Shown: positions 17,367-25,557, numbered from the stretch's first letter. The stretch: 64,000 nt of DNA from Rhodoplanes sp. (GCF_013377085.1 NZ_JACAAX010000031.1:18884-82883); one strand, 5' to 3'. Program-made: numbers and translations. Notes: a model not told the origin generated them from the letters alone.

Positions 17367-17437
17367 GTCAGCTCTCCATGCCTCCGTCCGGGCCGAGGGC
17401 GCAGTGCCCTCGCGGCCCGACCGGCGACGGCCGGACG

Positions 17438-18430
17438 TTACTTCACGATCCAGCCCTGCGCCTCGATGACCTTCTTGCTCTTGAGATCATCGGCGACGAT
17501 GAAGTCGGTGAAGTCCTTACCGGCCAGGAAGCGTGGCGTCTGCAGGTTGCGGTCGAGCCACTCTTTCCATTCGGGCGTCTCGCTGACCTTCTTGAGGATG
17601 TCGACATAGAAGTCGACCGCTTCCGCCGGCACGCCCAGCGGCAGCCACACGGTGCGGGGCATCTGGAATTGATCGACCGGCAGTCCGGCTTCCTTGCAGG
17701 TGGGGATGTCCGACCAGGCCATGTCGCCGACGACCTTGGCGGTTCCGGGCAGACGCGTCGGGCTGAAGACGCAGAGGGGCCGCACGGCGCCGGACTTCCA
17801 GTGGCCGATGTTCTCGTTCGGATTGTTGACGTTGGAGTCGATGTGACCGCCGGCCAGTTGCACGGCGGCGGCGTTGCCGCCCTGGAACGGCACGTAGATG
17901 AACTTGGCGCCGGTCGCAGCCTCGATCATGCCGGTGAGAATCTGGTCCGTGTCCTTCGACTGGCTGCCGCCCGCCTTGTAGGTGCCCGGGCTCGCCTTGG
18001 CCGCGTCGATATAGGCCTTCGCGTCCTTGAAGGACGAGGCGGAATTCACCCAGAGCAGGAACTCGTCGGCCGCCATGTTCGCCACGGGGGTCAGGTCGGC
18101 CGGCTTGTAGCCGAGCCGCGCGACGTAAGGCAGCAGGTACTCGTTGCTGGTGCCGAAGGTCAGCTTGTAGGGATCCTTGGCCTGCATCTTGGCGTAGACG
18201 AAGCCTTCGGCGCCGCTGCCGCCGCCCTTGTTGGTGACGATGATCGCCTGATCGATGAACTTGTACTTGAGGATGATCGCCTGAACGACGCGGGCGAAGT
18301 TGTCGGTGCCGCCGCCCGCGCCGGACGTCACGACGAACTCGATCGGTTTTATCGGCTGCCATGACGCGGCGTCGGCCGCGATCGGCACGGATGCGAGCAG
18401 TGCGACTGAGAGAGAGATGAGCTTGCGCAT
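17438..18430 (-). CDS. TctC/Bug-family periplasmic solute-binding protein
   Basis: 330 aa with signal peptide ISLSVALLASVPIAADAAS. The mature protein begins IKPIEFVVTSGAGGGTDNFA, a variant of the usual P-Y-A-A-G-G loop, followed by VTNKGGGSGAEGFVYAK. These loops bind the ligand carboxylate through backbone atoms. The variant loop suggests a substrate different from that of the orphan receptor at 4184. Start at 18430 has GGAGG seven bases upstream. It is the receptor for TctBA encoded just downstream. Confidence 0.92.
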   Translation of the reverse strand: MRKLISLSVALLASVPIAADAASWQPIKPIEFVVTSGAGGGTDNFARVVQAIILKYKFIDQAIIVTNKGGGSGAEGFVYAKMQAKDPYKLTFGTSNEYLLPYVARLGYKPADLTPVANMAADEFLLWVNSASSFKDAKAYIDAAKASPGTYKAGGSQSKDTDQILTGMIEAATGAKFIYVPFQGGNAAAVQLAGGHIDSNVNNPNENIGHWKSGAVRPLCVFSPTRLPGTAKVVGDMAWSDIPTCKEAGLPVDQFQMPRTVWLPLGVPAEAVDFYVDILKKVSETPEWKEWLDRNLQTPRFLAGKDFTDFIVADDLKSKKVIEAQGWIVK

Positions 18431-18509
18431 CTTTTCCTCCGTTCAATGCGCCCCGGCGTGCATGTCATCTCGTATCGTCGAAGCAAGGTGGTGGTCGTCG
18501 TCTCCGCTG

Positions 18510-19544
18510 TCACGCGTGGGTCGGATCCCGCGCGTCGTCGAGGTGCGGCTGCGACGCCATGCGAACGGCGAGCAGCACTGCCTGACGGGCGGCGCCGATA
18601 TTGGCAATTCCGCGGCCGACGATGTCGTAGGCGGTGCCGTGCGCCGGCGTGCAGATCGGGAAGGGAAATCCGCCGACCAGGGTGACGCCGCGATCGAAGC
18701 CCATCAGCTTCATCGCGATCTGCCCCTGGTCGTGATACATCGTGAGCACCGCGTCGAAATCGCCGCGCTTGGCGCGCACGAAGACCGTGTCGGCCGGGAA
18801 CGGGCCCGCCACGGCGAAGCCCCGCTCGATGCCCTGCTGCACGGCGGGCTCGATGACGTCGATTTCCTCGCGACCGAAGTTGCCGCCGTCGCCCGCATGC
18901 GGATTGAGGCCCGCCACGGCGATCCGCGGACGCTCGAACCCGGCGGCGCGCATGCAGGCGTCCGCCAAGGCGAGGTTGCGCAGGATCGCCTCCGGGGTGA
19001 TCGACGAGGCCACCTCCGAAAGCGGAATATGGGAGGTGACGCGCGCGTTCCACAACTCGTCGAGAACGTTGAACTCACGCGCCGGACCGTCGAACTTCAG
19101 AACGTCCGCGATGAACCGGATCTCGTCGTCGTAGCCCGCATAGGCCATCCGCATCGCCTTCTTGTTGAAAGGCGTGAAGACGACTCCCTGCGCCCGTCCG
19201 GCGGCGGCGAACTGCAGGGCGCGTCGGAAATTCTCGGTGGCGAAGCGGCCGCCCGGCAGCGTCGCCGCACCGATCGTCACGTCGCCGGGGTCGAGGTTCT
19301 TCAGATCGACCAGGATCGGCCGCGTCGGGTCGGTCGGGATCTGGTCCTCGGCCGACACCGTTTCGATGTCGAGCGAAACCCCTGCGACGGCAGCGCCGCG
19401 GTCGAGAACCCGGAGATCTCCGAAGACCACGATCCGGGCCGCGGACCTGATGTCGGCTTGGCTGAGCAGTTTCGCTGCGAGCTCAGGACTGATGCCGGCG
19501 GGGTCGCCCATGGCGAGGGCGATGATCGGCCGACTGCCTGCCAT
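18510..19544 (-). CDS. PdxA-family dehydrogenase (4-hydroxythreonine-4-phosphate dehydrogenase-like)
   Basis: 344 aa. PdxA-family signatures are ALAMGDPAGISPELAAKLL, the metal site around GLNPHAGDGGNFGREE, the cofactor region TVFVRAKRGDFDAVLTMYHD and the C-terminal AHGTAYDIVGRGIAN. The family performs NAD-dependent oxidative decarboxylation and includes PdxA (B6 synthesis), PdxA2 (4-phospho-threonate/erythronate) and TphB (a terephthalate diol acid, not phosphorylated). Catabolic context argues against the B6 enzyme. No DUF1537 kinase accompanies it, so the substrate may be unphosphorylated. Start at 19544 matches the family N-terminus. Confidence 0.88.
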   Translation of the reverse strand: MAGSRPIIALAMGDPAGISPELAAKLLSQADIRSAARIVVFGDLRVLDRGAAVAGVSLDIETVSAEDQIPTDPTRPILVDLKNLDPGDVTIGAATLPGGRFATENFRRALQFAAAGRAQGVVFTPFNKKAMRMAYAGYDDEIRFIADVLKFDGPAREFNVLDELWNARVTSHIPLSEVASSITPEAILRNLALADACMRAAGFERPRIAVAGLNPHAGDGGNFGREEIDVIEPAVQQGIERGFAVAGPFPADTVFVRAKRGDFDAVLTMYHDQGQIAMKLMGFDRGVTLVGGFPFPICTPAHGTAYDIVGRGIANIGAARQAVLLAVRMASQPHLDDARDPTHA

Positions 19545-19624
19545 GGAACTTTGGGGCGAGTGCACCGAGAGAGCCTCCCCTGGTGGACAGCGGAGTCGTA
19601 GCACCGTCGAATTCAAAATCAAGG

Positions 19625-19640
19625 ATATTGCATGCAATAT
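19625..19640. promoter_or_regulatory. perfect palindrome, probable GntR operator
   Basis: ATATTGCATGCAATAT is a perfect 16-bp palindrome of the TTGCATGCAA type bound by FadR-family GntR proteins. It lies between the divergent pdxA-like gene (start 19544) and the GntR gene (start 19692); a further TGCAAT half-site overlaps its right side. Confidence 0.7.
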
Positions 19641-19691
19641 GCAATTGTGCGTAGGCGTGAAATCCGATAGAAGAGACAAGCGGTTCCGGAT

Positions 19692-20429
19692 ATGTCGAAT
19701 CCAGTGGCGATGAATCGACTGGCTTCGATGGATCAGCGAGCGCCCGAGAAGTCCGGAGACATGGTGTTGGCGACGTCAGAGAAACGCGGACCGATCGTGC
19801 GGCAAACGCTGCACGAGGCCGTGGTGACGCGTGTCCGGGACATGATCATCGAGGGCACGCTCCCGTCGGGAACCCGCATCAACGAGAGCAACCTGGTCCA
19901 CGAGCTCGGCGTCTCGCGGACGCCGCTGCGCGAAGCACTCAAGTGCCTGGCCAGCGAGGGGTTGATCGAACTGTCTCCCGGGCGCGGCGCCGTTGTCCGG
20001 CAGTTCACCCGGAAGGACATCCACGACAGTCTGGTCGTGATCGGTGATCTGGAGGCTCTGGCCGGCCGGCTGGCTTGTGCCCAAGCGACCGATCAGCAGA
20101 TCCGGGAGGTGAGGGACCTCCACGATCGGATGATCGACATGTACAACAAGCGAACGAGGCTGACCTATTTCAAGCTGAACCAGGCCATTCACACGAAGAT
20201 CGTCGCCATTTCGGGAAACGACGCGCTCGCCTATGTTCACGGCATCATGCAGGCGCGGATCAGACGTATTCGCTACCTGGGCCACGAAGGGTCGGAGAAC
20301 TGGGCTGCCGCGGTCGCTGATCACGAAGAGATCATCGCGGGACTGGAGGCCAGAAACGCCGAACGCCTGGGTCGTGCGTTGACGGCGCACATGGAGAGCG
20401 CCTGGGATCGCGTGCGGGCTGCGGTCTAG
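19692..20429 (+). CDS. GntR-family transcriptional regulator, FCD subfamily
   Basis: 245 aa: a winged helix (VRDMIIEGTLPSGTRINESN, then LGVSRTPLREALKCLASEGL) and an FCD effector domain with metal-type residues in DLHDRM, NQAIHTKI and DHEEIIAGL. It is transcribed away from the ten-kilobase leftward operon, with a perfect palindrome in the shared promoter, so it is the probable local regulator and may sense the imported acid or an intermediate. Several in-frame ATGs exist in the first 25 codons; the first was kept. Confidence 0.9.
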   Translation: MSNPVAMNRLASMDQRAPEKSGDMVLATSEKRGPIVRQTLHEAVVTRVRDMIIEGTLPSGTRINESNLVHELGVSRTPLREALKCLASEGLIELSPGRGAVVRQFTRKDIHDSLVVIGDLEALAGRLACAQATDQQIREVRDLHDRMIDMYNKRTRLTYFKLNQAIHTKIVAISGNDALAYVHGIMQARIRRIRYLGHEGSENWAAAVADHEEIIAGLEARNAERLGRALTAHMESAWDRVRAAV

Positions 20430-20727
20430 AGCGGCATGACGTCGATTTTTGCAGCCTGATCGAAGCTGCTCCATCGTCACGTCGTCGTTGGACTCTGGAC
20501 TCGGTCGTCCGCAGCGTGATCGCTGCGGCCACATTGAAGCGATCGTCACCGCTACCCACTCGATCCCGCTAGCCGAGATCTCTCGGCGACGCTGAACGCG
20601 TGGGATGACTCCAGGAGCGCTGAGGAGTCCCGCTGAGTTGCTGGCGCGAGCCGGCAGCTGGAGTGGTGGCCAAGGGCAACTCTAACGGACTTCAGTCGGT
20701 CGATAAGCACCCAAAGAGCCGTCCCGG
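20430..20727. other. intergenic between convergent genes, nothing recognised
   Basis: A 298-bp gap between the GntR gene and the convergent SCP2-dehydrogenase gene. No coding frame or strong hairpin followed by T residues was found. The base composition begins to drop here. Confidence 0.4.
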
Positions 20728-21996
20728 CTAGGTGCCAAGGCCGGCCTCGGCACGCGTGACCTCGTACACGGAACTCCAGTCCTTCTGGCCGAGTCCCATC
20801 TCGACGCCCCGAGCCATCTTGCGCTGGACCAGTTCGGCGAAGTCCCAGCGCACTCCCATCTCCTTGGCGGCATCGACCATGAGCGTGAGGTCCTTGAGAC
20901 CGCCTCGAAGATCGAAGCCCAAGTCGTCGAAGTCCCTCCGCCAGATCCTCGTTGCGTATCCCTGCAAGACCGGCTGCGCCCACAACATCCTGAACATCGT
21001 ATGCAGGACGGTCAGCGGAATTCCGCTCTTCTCGCCGAACGCGTAAACCTGCCCCATCAAGTCGATGACGATCGCCGCGGAGTAGTTCACCGCCAGCTTC
21101 ATGGCCAGCGCGACCGCATGATCCTCGCCGAGGTATTGAATCTGGCGCGTGTAGCTCTGAATGATCCCGCGGCTCGCCTCGAAAACCGATTGCTTGCCAC
21201 AGACAAGTCCCACGAGTTCTCCCGCGCTGGCGGCATCAGGTCGGCCAAGGACCGGAGCAGCCAAGTACTCGCTACCATGCCCGACATGCAGCCCGACGAG
21301 CCGACGGGTCGCGTCTGCCGAGATGGTCGAAGCGCCGATATGAACCGCATCGCGCCCGAGGCCCGCGAGGATTCCGTCCGTCCCCTCGACGACGGCGAAG
21401 ACCGAAGCATCGCCCATCAGAGACGTGATGACGAAATTAGCGCCCCGCGCGGCAGCCGCTGGAGTCGCGGCCGCCGTCGCACCCGCCTCGACAAGCGGAC
21501 GCGTCTTTTCCTCGGTGCGGTTATAGACCGTCACCGGGAAGCCGGCCCGCAGGAGACTGCGAGCAATCCCGGAGCCCATGCGACCGAGGCCGATGACCGC
21601 CACAGAAGGCTTTGCGCCCGTCACGGCCGGCGTGCGGTTCCGCGCCGAACGCACGAGGTCTCCGAACCAGGTCGCGACCTCGCCGTTCCCAATAATGCTC
21701 AACCATTCGTCGGCGAGCGCCTTCTGGAGTGCATCGAGATCAGAGCTTCGAAGTACGCACGTGGCTGCAGCCGCATCCTTCCAGACGAGTGAGACGTCGG
21801 GGTTCGCAAGCACGCCGCGTTGCGAGAAGACCGCACCGCCGCAGAAGACGAAGGACCTTCCCACGCTGTTGTCTCGGGTGCGCACCTGGACGGCGCACTT
21901 GCGATCACGGAGCTTCGCTTGGACGAGAGGATTCTTTGAGCTTCGGCGGAGAATGGTCGCCAACCCGAACAGCAGGAGTTCAAGCATCGGCTTCAT
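20728..21996 (-). CDS. fusion of SCP2 sterol-carrier-like domain and 3-hydroxyisobutyrate-dehydrogenase-like enzyme
   Basis: 422 aa. Residues about 1-120 resemble an SCP2 domain: GVLANPDVSLVWKDAAAA then DLDALQKALADEWLSIIGNG and a closing Trp-Phe-containing helix, the lipid-cavity layout of that family. Residues about 130-422 form a beta-hydroxyacid dehydrogenase with AVIGLGRMGSGIARSLLRAG, a DAPVSGG-equivalent AAPVLGRPDA, and the catalytic-Lys helix ALAMKLAVNYS. The fusion suggests a hydrophobic or CoA/acyl-type substrate, which is inference. Start at 21996 has AAGGAC upstream. It diverges from a TetR gene, likely its regulator. Confidence 0.75.
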   Translation of the reverse strand: MKPMLELLLFGLATILRRSSKNPLVQAKLRDRKCAVQVRTRDNSVGRSFVFCGGAVFSQRGVLANPDVSLVWKDAAAATCVLRSSDLDALQKALADEWLSIIGNGEVATWFGDLVRSARNRTPAVTGAKPSVAVIGLGRMGSGIARSLLRAGFPVTVYNRTEEKTRPLVEAGATAAATPAAAARGANFVITSLMGDASVFAVVEGTDGILAGLGRDAVHIGASTISADATRRLVGLHVGHGSEYLAAPVLGRPDAASAGELVGLVCGKQSVFEASRGIIQSYTRQIQYLGEDHAVALAMKLAVNYSAAIVIDLMGQVYAFGEKSGIPLTVLHTMFRMLWAQPVLQGYATRIWRRDFDDLGFDLRGGLKDLTLMVDAAKEMGVRWDFAELVQRKMARGVEMGLGQKDWSSVYEVTRAEAGLGT

Positions 21997-22044
21997 GGAC
22001 GTGGAGTCCTTTCGAAATTGGTTGCGTTCACGCTGAAGACTATG

Positions 22045-22058
22045 TAAGTAATAACTTA
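22045..22058. promoter_or_regulatory. short AT-rich palindrome, candidate TetR operator
   Basis: TAAGT-AATA-ACTTA, an inverted repeat in the 84-bp gap between the divergent SCP2-dehydrogenase and TetR genes. Position and symmetry suit a TetR dimer site. Confidence 0.45.
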
Positions 22059-22080
22059 TGTTCACAACTCGCATTCAAAC

Positions 22081-22713
22081 GTGGCAAAGCGGACCATCGA
22101 GAGGTCCGGCCAAGTGATTGCAAAAATGAGGAAACTTCCGCGCCAGACGCGGGCGCACCAGACCGTCGACTTCATTCTTGACGCGGCGGCTTACATTCTG
22201 GCCGAGCGTGGGCTCGCCGGTTTTACGACCAACCACATCGCTGAACGTGCCGGCGTGAACATCTCGTCGCTGTATCAGTATTTTCCCAACAAGCTCGCGA
22301 TTCTGGAGGCACTACAGACCCGCCATATTGCGACGCCGGATGACGGCTATGCACAGTGGCTGGAGCGCCTGCGGGATCTGTCGCTCGAGGAGGTCGTGCG
22401 TTCCGTCGTCGACGTCGCGCTCGAGATGCATGCCGCGAACCCGACGATGCACAGGCTGTTCCTCGACACCTTGCCGCGCCAGACACGGCACTCTCATGAT
22501 GACTTCGAGGCGGATCGAATAGCGAGGATCGCAGCAATTCTGCTGCCCAAGAGCCGCGCCGGCAAGGATCCGGACATGATGCTGTTCATCACCCGCCATG
22601 CCCTGACCTGGGTTGTTCACGAGGCGGTCTGCGAACGGCCGGAATGGCTGACGGACCCCGCCTTCCGTAAAGAGCTCGTTGCATTGCTCGTAAATTTCCT
22701 ACGCGCGGACTGA
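22081..22713 (+). CDS. TetR-family transcriptional regulator
   Basis: 210 aa. The N-terminal helix-turn-helix is clear (ILDAAAYILAERG, then HIAERAGVNISSLYQYFPNK); the C-terminal ligand domain is helical and not assignable to a known ligand class. GTG at 22081 was kept as start; an ATG at 22126 (beginning MRKLPRQT) is an equal alternative because neither has a strong ribosome binding site. It probably represses the divergent dehydrogenase fusion gene. Confidence 0.88.
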   Translation: MAKRTIERSGQVIAKMRKLPRQTRAHQTVDFILDAAAYILAERGLAGFTTNHIAERAGVNISSLYQYFPNKLAILEALQTRHIATPDDGYAQWLERLRDLSLEEVVRSVVDVALEMHAANPTMHRLFLDTLPRQTRHSHDDFEADRIARIAAILLPKSRAGKDPDMMLFITRHALTWVVHEAVCERPEWLTDPAFRKELVALLVNFLRAD

Positions 22714-22939
22714 TCCCCGCAGAGTTGGAGCGCCGCCGCTGTCGCGGCCAACGATTTCGAGTCAGGTGCGATGCGACTCGCGAACTTTCGCAAAGCAATG
22801 CGCTATTGGCAGACTCCGGACTATCTTCGGCGTTCTCGTTGCAGCAGAGGGGGGTCTTTCGGCGAGCAAAGTAGGCTCGCGTGTTTATGAGTACACGGCC
22901 CAGTAAAATGCGAGAGACCCGCCGGCTCTGCCGGGGTGG

Positions 22940-23212
22940 CAGCAGCAGTTTGACGTTTACGGGAGTCCATCGACCGAGGCGATCCGCCGCGAGATGAAGT
23001 GCTGCGCCGCCGTCGAGCCGGTAATCGGTCACCCGAAGGCCGAGCACCGCATGGGCCGAAACCACCTCGACGGCAGACATGGCGACCGCGCCAACGCCAT
23101 CCTGGCCGCCGCCGGCTACGCCGTCCGCCTGCTCCTGCGGTGGTTCGAGGCGCTTTTGCGCACCCTCTGGGCCGCCATCCTCTACGCCGTCGCCACACCG
23201 CGTTGCGCCTGA
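22940..23212 (+). pseudogene. IS5-family transposase C-terminal remnant
   Basis: Translation from about 22949 reads DVYGSPSTEAIRREM, then AAVEPVIGHPKAEHRMGRN and GRHGDRANAILAAAGY, the conserved DDE C-terminus of IS5-type transposases (the E of the triad lies in this region), ending at a stop at 23212. The N-terminal two-thirds, with the Asp residues, is missing. A GC hairpin (CCGGC...GCCGG near 22922-22935) sits just upstream. This is a dead fragment in a low-GC, gene-poor patch, evidence of past insertion. Confidence 0.85.
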
Positions 23213-23473
23213 TCCAAACGCGCAACGGCTTTCTTCACGGACGACTCGTGAACCGGGCCGAGAGGCCCGCCGAGCCCGGTGTCCGGCCCGGTTCCGGGCC
23301 GCCGATGCCAGAATCCGCCGGACGACGACGCGCAGCCCGGCCGGTCCACCCGCGGGAGAACACGTATCCGTTGCCGTTCCGGTAATCATTCGGGCAGCGT
23401 TTTAGGCAAACGTCGCAATTCATCCACGGTCTGGTCAGGAATTCCCTCTACACGGGACGAACGGAGGACGACC
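23213..23473. other. gene-free stretch after transposase remnant
   Basis: About 260 bp with several GC-rich inverted repeats (for example GGGCCGAGAGGCCC near 23256) but no coding frame with a start site. Probably leftover insertion-sequence DNA plus the promoter of the small gene at 23474. Confidence 0.4.
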
Positions 23474-23659
23474 ATGACTGACTGTGACTACCGTGGATAC
23501 CGCATCATCACCAAGCGCACGGAAGAGTGGTGCGCCGAAATCTATGCGCCCGGCACCTATGGTCTGGTGGGCACCGTGGCGAGCCCGCGCACGGACGAAC
23601 GATCCGTGATCCTGCTCGCCCAGGCCCGCATCGATCAGGACAGCCCGCGCCACTGCTGA
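23474..23659 (+). CDS. small conserved-type protein of unknown function (61 aa)
   Basis: Begins MTDCDYRGYRIITKRTEEWC and has the look of a small beta-rich cytoplasmic protein, with three cysteines. The start has GGAGG at 23463-23467, eight bases before the ATG, which strongly supports translation. A longer open frame upstream lacks a start site. No function can be assigned; similar short proteins are frequent in Bradyrhizobium-type genomes. Confidence 0.7.
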   Translation: MTDCDYRGYRIITKRTEEWCAEIYAPGTYGLVGTVASPRTDERSVILLAQARIDQDSPRHC

Positions 23660-23763
23660 ACGCGCGGCCGGGTGGCTGACCGGCCGCTCGCCGATAATCA
23701 GGCGACCAGACGGGTCGCCCCGAAGGGCGACCCCTCAGCCTGCAGGGGGCCGTGCCCCGGACG

Positions 23764-24144
23764 TCAGTAGCACGCGGGATACGGATAATACCCGCACTGG
23801 TAGGCCGGATAGCCGTATCCGTAAGGTGCATAGGCTCCATAGGCTGCCGCGCCGGCCGCAGCACCCACGGCCGCGGCGCCCAGACCCCAGCCGACGCCCG
23901 GCCGCACATAGGGGCCGCGATAGCCGCCGTATACGGGCCCGCGATAGTAGCCGCCGCCGCGGTATACGCCGCCGCGATAGACGCCGCCGCCTACACCGAC
24001 CCGCGCGCCTCCAAATCCGCCGACACGTCCGACGCCCACTCCGCCGCGACCGCCTCGTGCGTCCGCCTCGGACGGAATCGATGCGGCCAGGAAAAGTCCC
24101 GCCAGCGCAGCCGCACCGAGCGAGATGATCGTTCGACGACTCAT
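23764..24144 (-). CDS. secreted Gly/Tyr-rich protein of unknown function
   Basis: 126 aa with a signal peptide (TIISLGAAALAGLFLAASIP, cleavage near SEADARG). The mature part is low complexity: Gly/Val/Arg repeats of the GGVYRGGVYRGGGYYRG type, an Ala/Gly hydrophobic stretch, and a C-terminus rich in Tyr, Pro and Cys (QCGYYPYPACY). GAGGAG precedes the ATG at 24144. Probably an envelope protein; it resembles the small secreted proteins at 1998 and 2594 in composition only. Confidence 0.75.
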   Translation of the reverse strand: MSRRTIISLGAAALAGLFLAASIPSEADARGGRGGVGVGRVGGFGGARVGVGGGVYRGGVYRGGGYYRGPVYGGYRGPYVRPGVGWGLGAAAVGAAAGAAAYGAYAPYGYGYPAYQCGYYPYPACY

Positions 24145-24405
24145 GGCTCGTCTCCTCGTTGGAAAAGCCGCCGCGGGCGTGCCGCGGTGGCCTGATGGGC
24201 TGATTGCGGCGCAAGACTACGCGCGAGCCCTCGGGTCGAGTTGACGATGGTCAACTCGCCGGCAGAAGACCGACTCTCGAAGTGCTTGTCATATCTCATG
24301 TTCGTGAAGTGGCGCGGCGGTGGACGCCATACGCCCGCACCGCCGGTGCGCCGGCCGGCGCTGCGCCCCAGTCCGCGACGCTTGTGCTGGCCACCCGGCT
24401 CTGCC

Positions 24406-24447
24406 GCGGCCAAGTCGCCGCGGCCAAGTCGCCACTGCCAAGTCGCC
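24406..24447. repeat. 14-bp tandem repeat, three units
   Basis: Two identical units GCGGCCAAGTCGCC (24406-24419, 24420-24433) and a third, ACTGCCAAGTCGCC (24434-24447), in the roughly 440-bp gap between the Gly/Tyr-rich protein and the small gene at 24584. No gene is seen in this gap. Confidence 0.75.
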
Positions 24448-24544
24448 GTGGCCGCTGCGCGATACCATCGGCGCGGCGAAAGGGATCGTCTGGGGAGCTT
24501 TTTCGGCCGAACAGCTCGACCGCGGTGCGGGGACGCGGGAGCGG

Positions 24545-24576
24545 CCGAGGCGAGGCGGTGGTCCGCCTCGCCTCGG
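24545..24576. terminator. perfect 14-bp stem hairpin after small gene
   Basis: CCGAGGCGAGGCGG (24545-24558), loop TGGT, CCGCCTCGCCTCGG (24563-24576). It starts eight bases past the stop codon of the leftward gene at 24584. No T tract follows, so it may be a strong 3' end hairpin rather than a classical intrinsic terminator. Confidence 0.65.
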
Positions 24577-24583
24577 CTTGGGC

Positions 24584-24760
24584 TCAGCAGCGGTGCTTGG
24601 GCCGCTGCGCGCCGGCGTCCGTCGGTTCGATCAGGCCAAACGCCCGCAGCGTCTCGAGCGCCTGATCGGACACGGCATGCGGCGAGTGCCGGAAGGTGTC
24701 CAGGATGGCGAGGACCGCCGTGGGGGGATCGTTCGAAGCGGGATGTCGATGGGGGGTCAT
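24584..24760 (-). CDS. small protein of unknown function (58 aa)
   Basis: Reads MTPHRHPASNDPPTAVLAIL, continues through a predicted helix-turn region (DTFRHSPHAV, SDQALETLRAFGLIEP) and ends RPKHRC. Codon use is normal for the genome and AAGAGA stands eight bases before the ATG at 24760. A perfect hairpin follows its stop. The helical central part and short length suggest a regulatory or adaptor peptide, but no family is recognised. Confidence 0.6.
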   Translation of the reverse strand: MTPHRHPASNDPPTAVLAILDTFRHSPHAVSDQALETLRAFGLIEPTDAGAQRPKHRC

Positions 24761-25156
24761 GGGGGTGTCTCTTGTCTACCGGTTTCAGGAGGGCGCCATC
24801 GGTACCAACGTCTGGCCGAAGGTCAAGTCGTTCCAATGTACGATTGCGCTCTCCAAAGAGATCACCATGCCGAAAATACTTTTCGCTACAAGGGCACATG
24901 CAATCGATGCATTGCTACCCTGCGAACACTTGAACGAGGCTGTATGACAAGCCTTAAGAAAGCGTGACGCGACCAAGGAGAGTTTCGGATCACGAAGTGG
25001 CCGAATTGGCTTTATTGTGCGGCACACGACGGAACATCGGCGACGCAACCGGGTCCGCACCAGGGTTGAAGTCGTCGCGGTCCTATGCGAGAAGCCGGCC
25101 GGGCCTCAAGGCCACGGCCTCGGCGCCGGAGCGCATCTTCGGGGCGCGAGTCGCCG
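24761..25156. other. gene-free lower-GC stretch before tRNA-Gly
   Basis: About 395 bp with no convincing gene. Composition is clearly more AT-rich than the cobalamin region. The right end must carry the tRNA-Gly promoter, but no good TTGACA/TATAAT pair was found. Confidence 0.4.
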
Positions 25157-25230
25157 GCGGGTGTAGCTCAATGGTAGAGCAACAGCCTTCCAAGCTGATG
25201 ACGAGGGTTCGATTCCCTTCACCCGCTCCA
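25157..25230 (+). tRNA. tRNA-Gly (TCC)
   Basis: 74 nt with encoded CCA. Acceptor GCGGGTG pairs with CACCCGC, D arm GTAGCTCAATGGTAGAGC, anticodon loop CTTCCAA with anticodon TCC, T arm GAGGG-TTCGATT-CCCTT. It marks the right end of the lower-GC accessory stretch. Confidence 0.95.
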
Positions 25231-25404
25231 AAAATATCTTTTGTATCAATATATTGACGTGAATTCCTTGCGTCTTGTATGAGCGGCGCCCGATCGCAAT
25301 GGCCGATGGGCATCCCCCCCGGGAGCGGTGTCACATCCTTCAAAGCTCGGCCGCGCGAGTCGGCGATCGCCGACTTGCGCCCGGCTCAGACCCGACCGCA
25401 GGGA

Positions 25405-25557
25405 TCACCCGCCCCAGCTCACCCGGGTCAGCAGGATCAGGATCGTCAGCAGCACCAGGCCGCTGCCGAGGCTCCAGGCGACCAGCTTCTTCTCGATCGG
25501 CAGCAGCGGCTCGTGGACGGGCGTCTGGATCTCGGACTTCAGGTCGGTCTCGGACAT
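25405..25557 (-). CDS. 50-aa single-pass membrane protein paired with YeiH-family transporter
   Basis: Sequence begins MSETDLKSEIQTPVHEPLLP, then a charged segment and one transmembrane helix (SLGSGLVLLTILILLTRVSW) near residues 29-48. Predicted topology is N-terminus in the cytoplasm. GGAG lies eight bases before the ATG at 25557. It starts 29 bp after the stop of the transporter gene on the same strand, so it is probably a co-expressed accessory subunit. No family name is known to me. Confidence 0.7.
   Translation of the reverse strand: MSETDLKSEIQTPVHEPLLPIEKKLVAWSLGSGLVLLTILILLTRVSWGG

Noticed and set aside
14473..17609. Long plus-strand frames opposite the TctA/TctB and dehydrogenase genes
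   Set aside because: Composition is that of a third-frame shadow; no ribosome binding site, no recognisable domain.
18510..19544. Assignment as biosynthetic pdxA of vitamin B6
   Set aside because: The gene leads a catabolic TTT-transport operon with a GntR regulator and is not near ksgA/surA, the usual partners of biosynthetic pdxA.
24406..24447. Short tandem repeats as a CRISPR array
   Set aside because: Units are 14 bp, directly adjacent and without spacers; no cas genes occur in the window.
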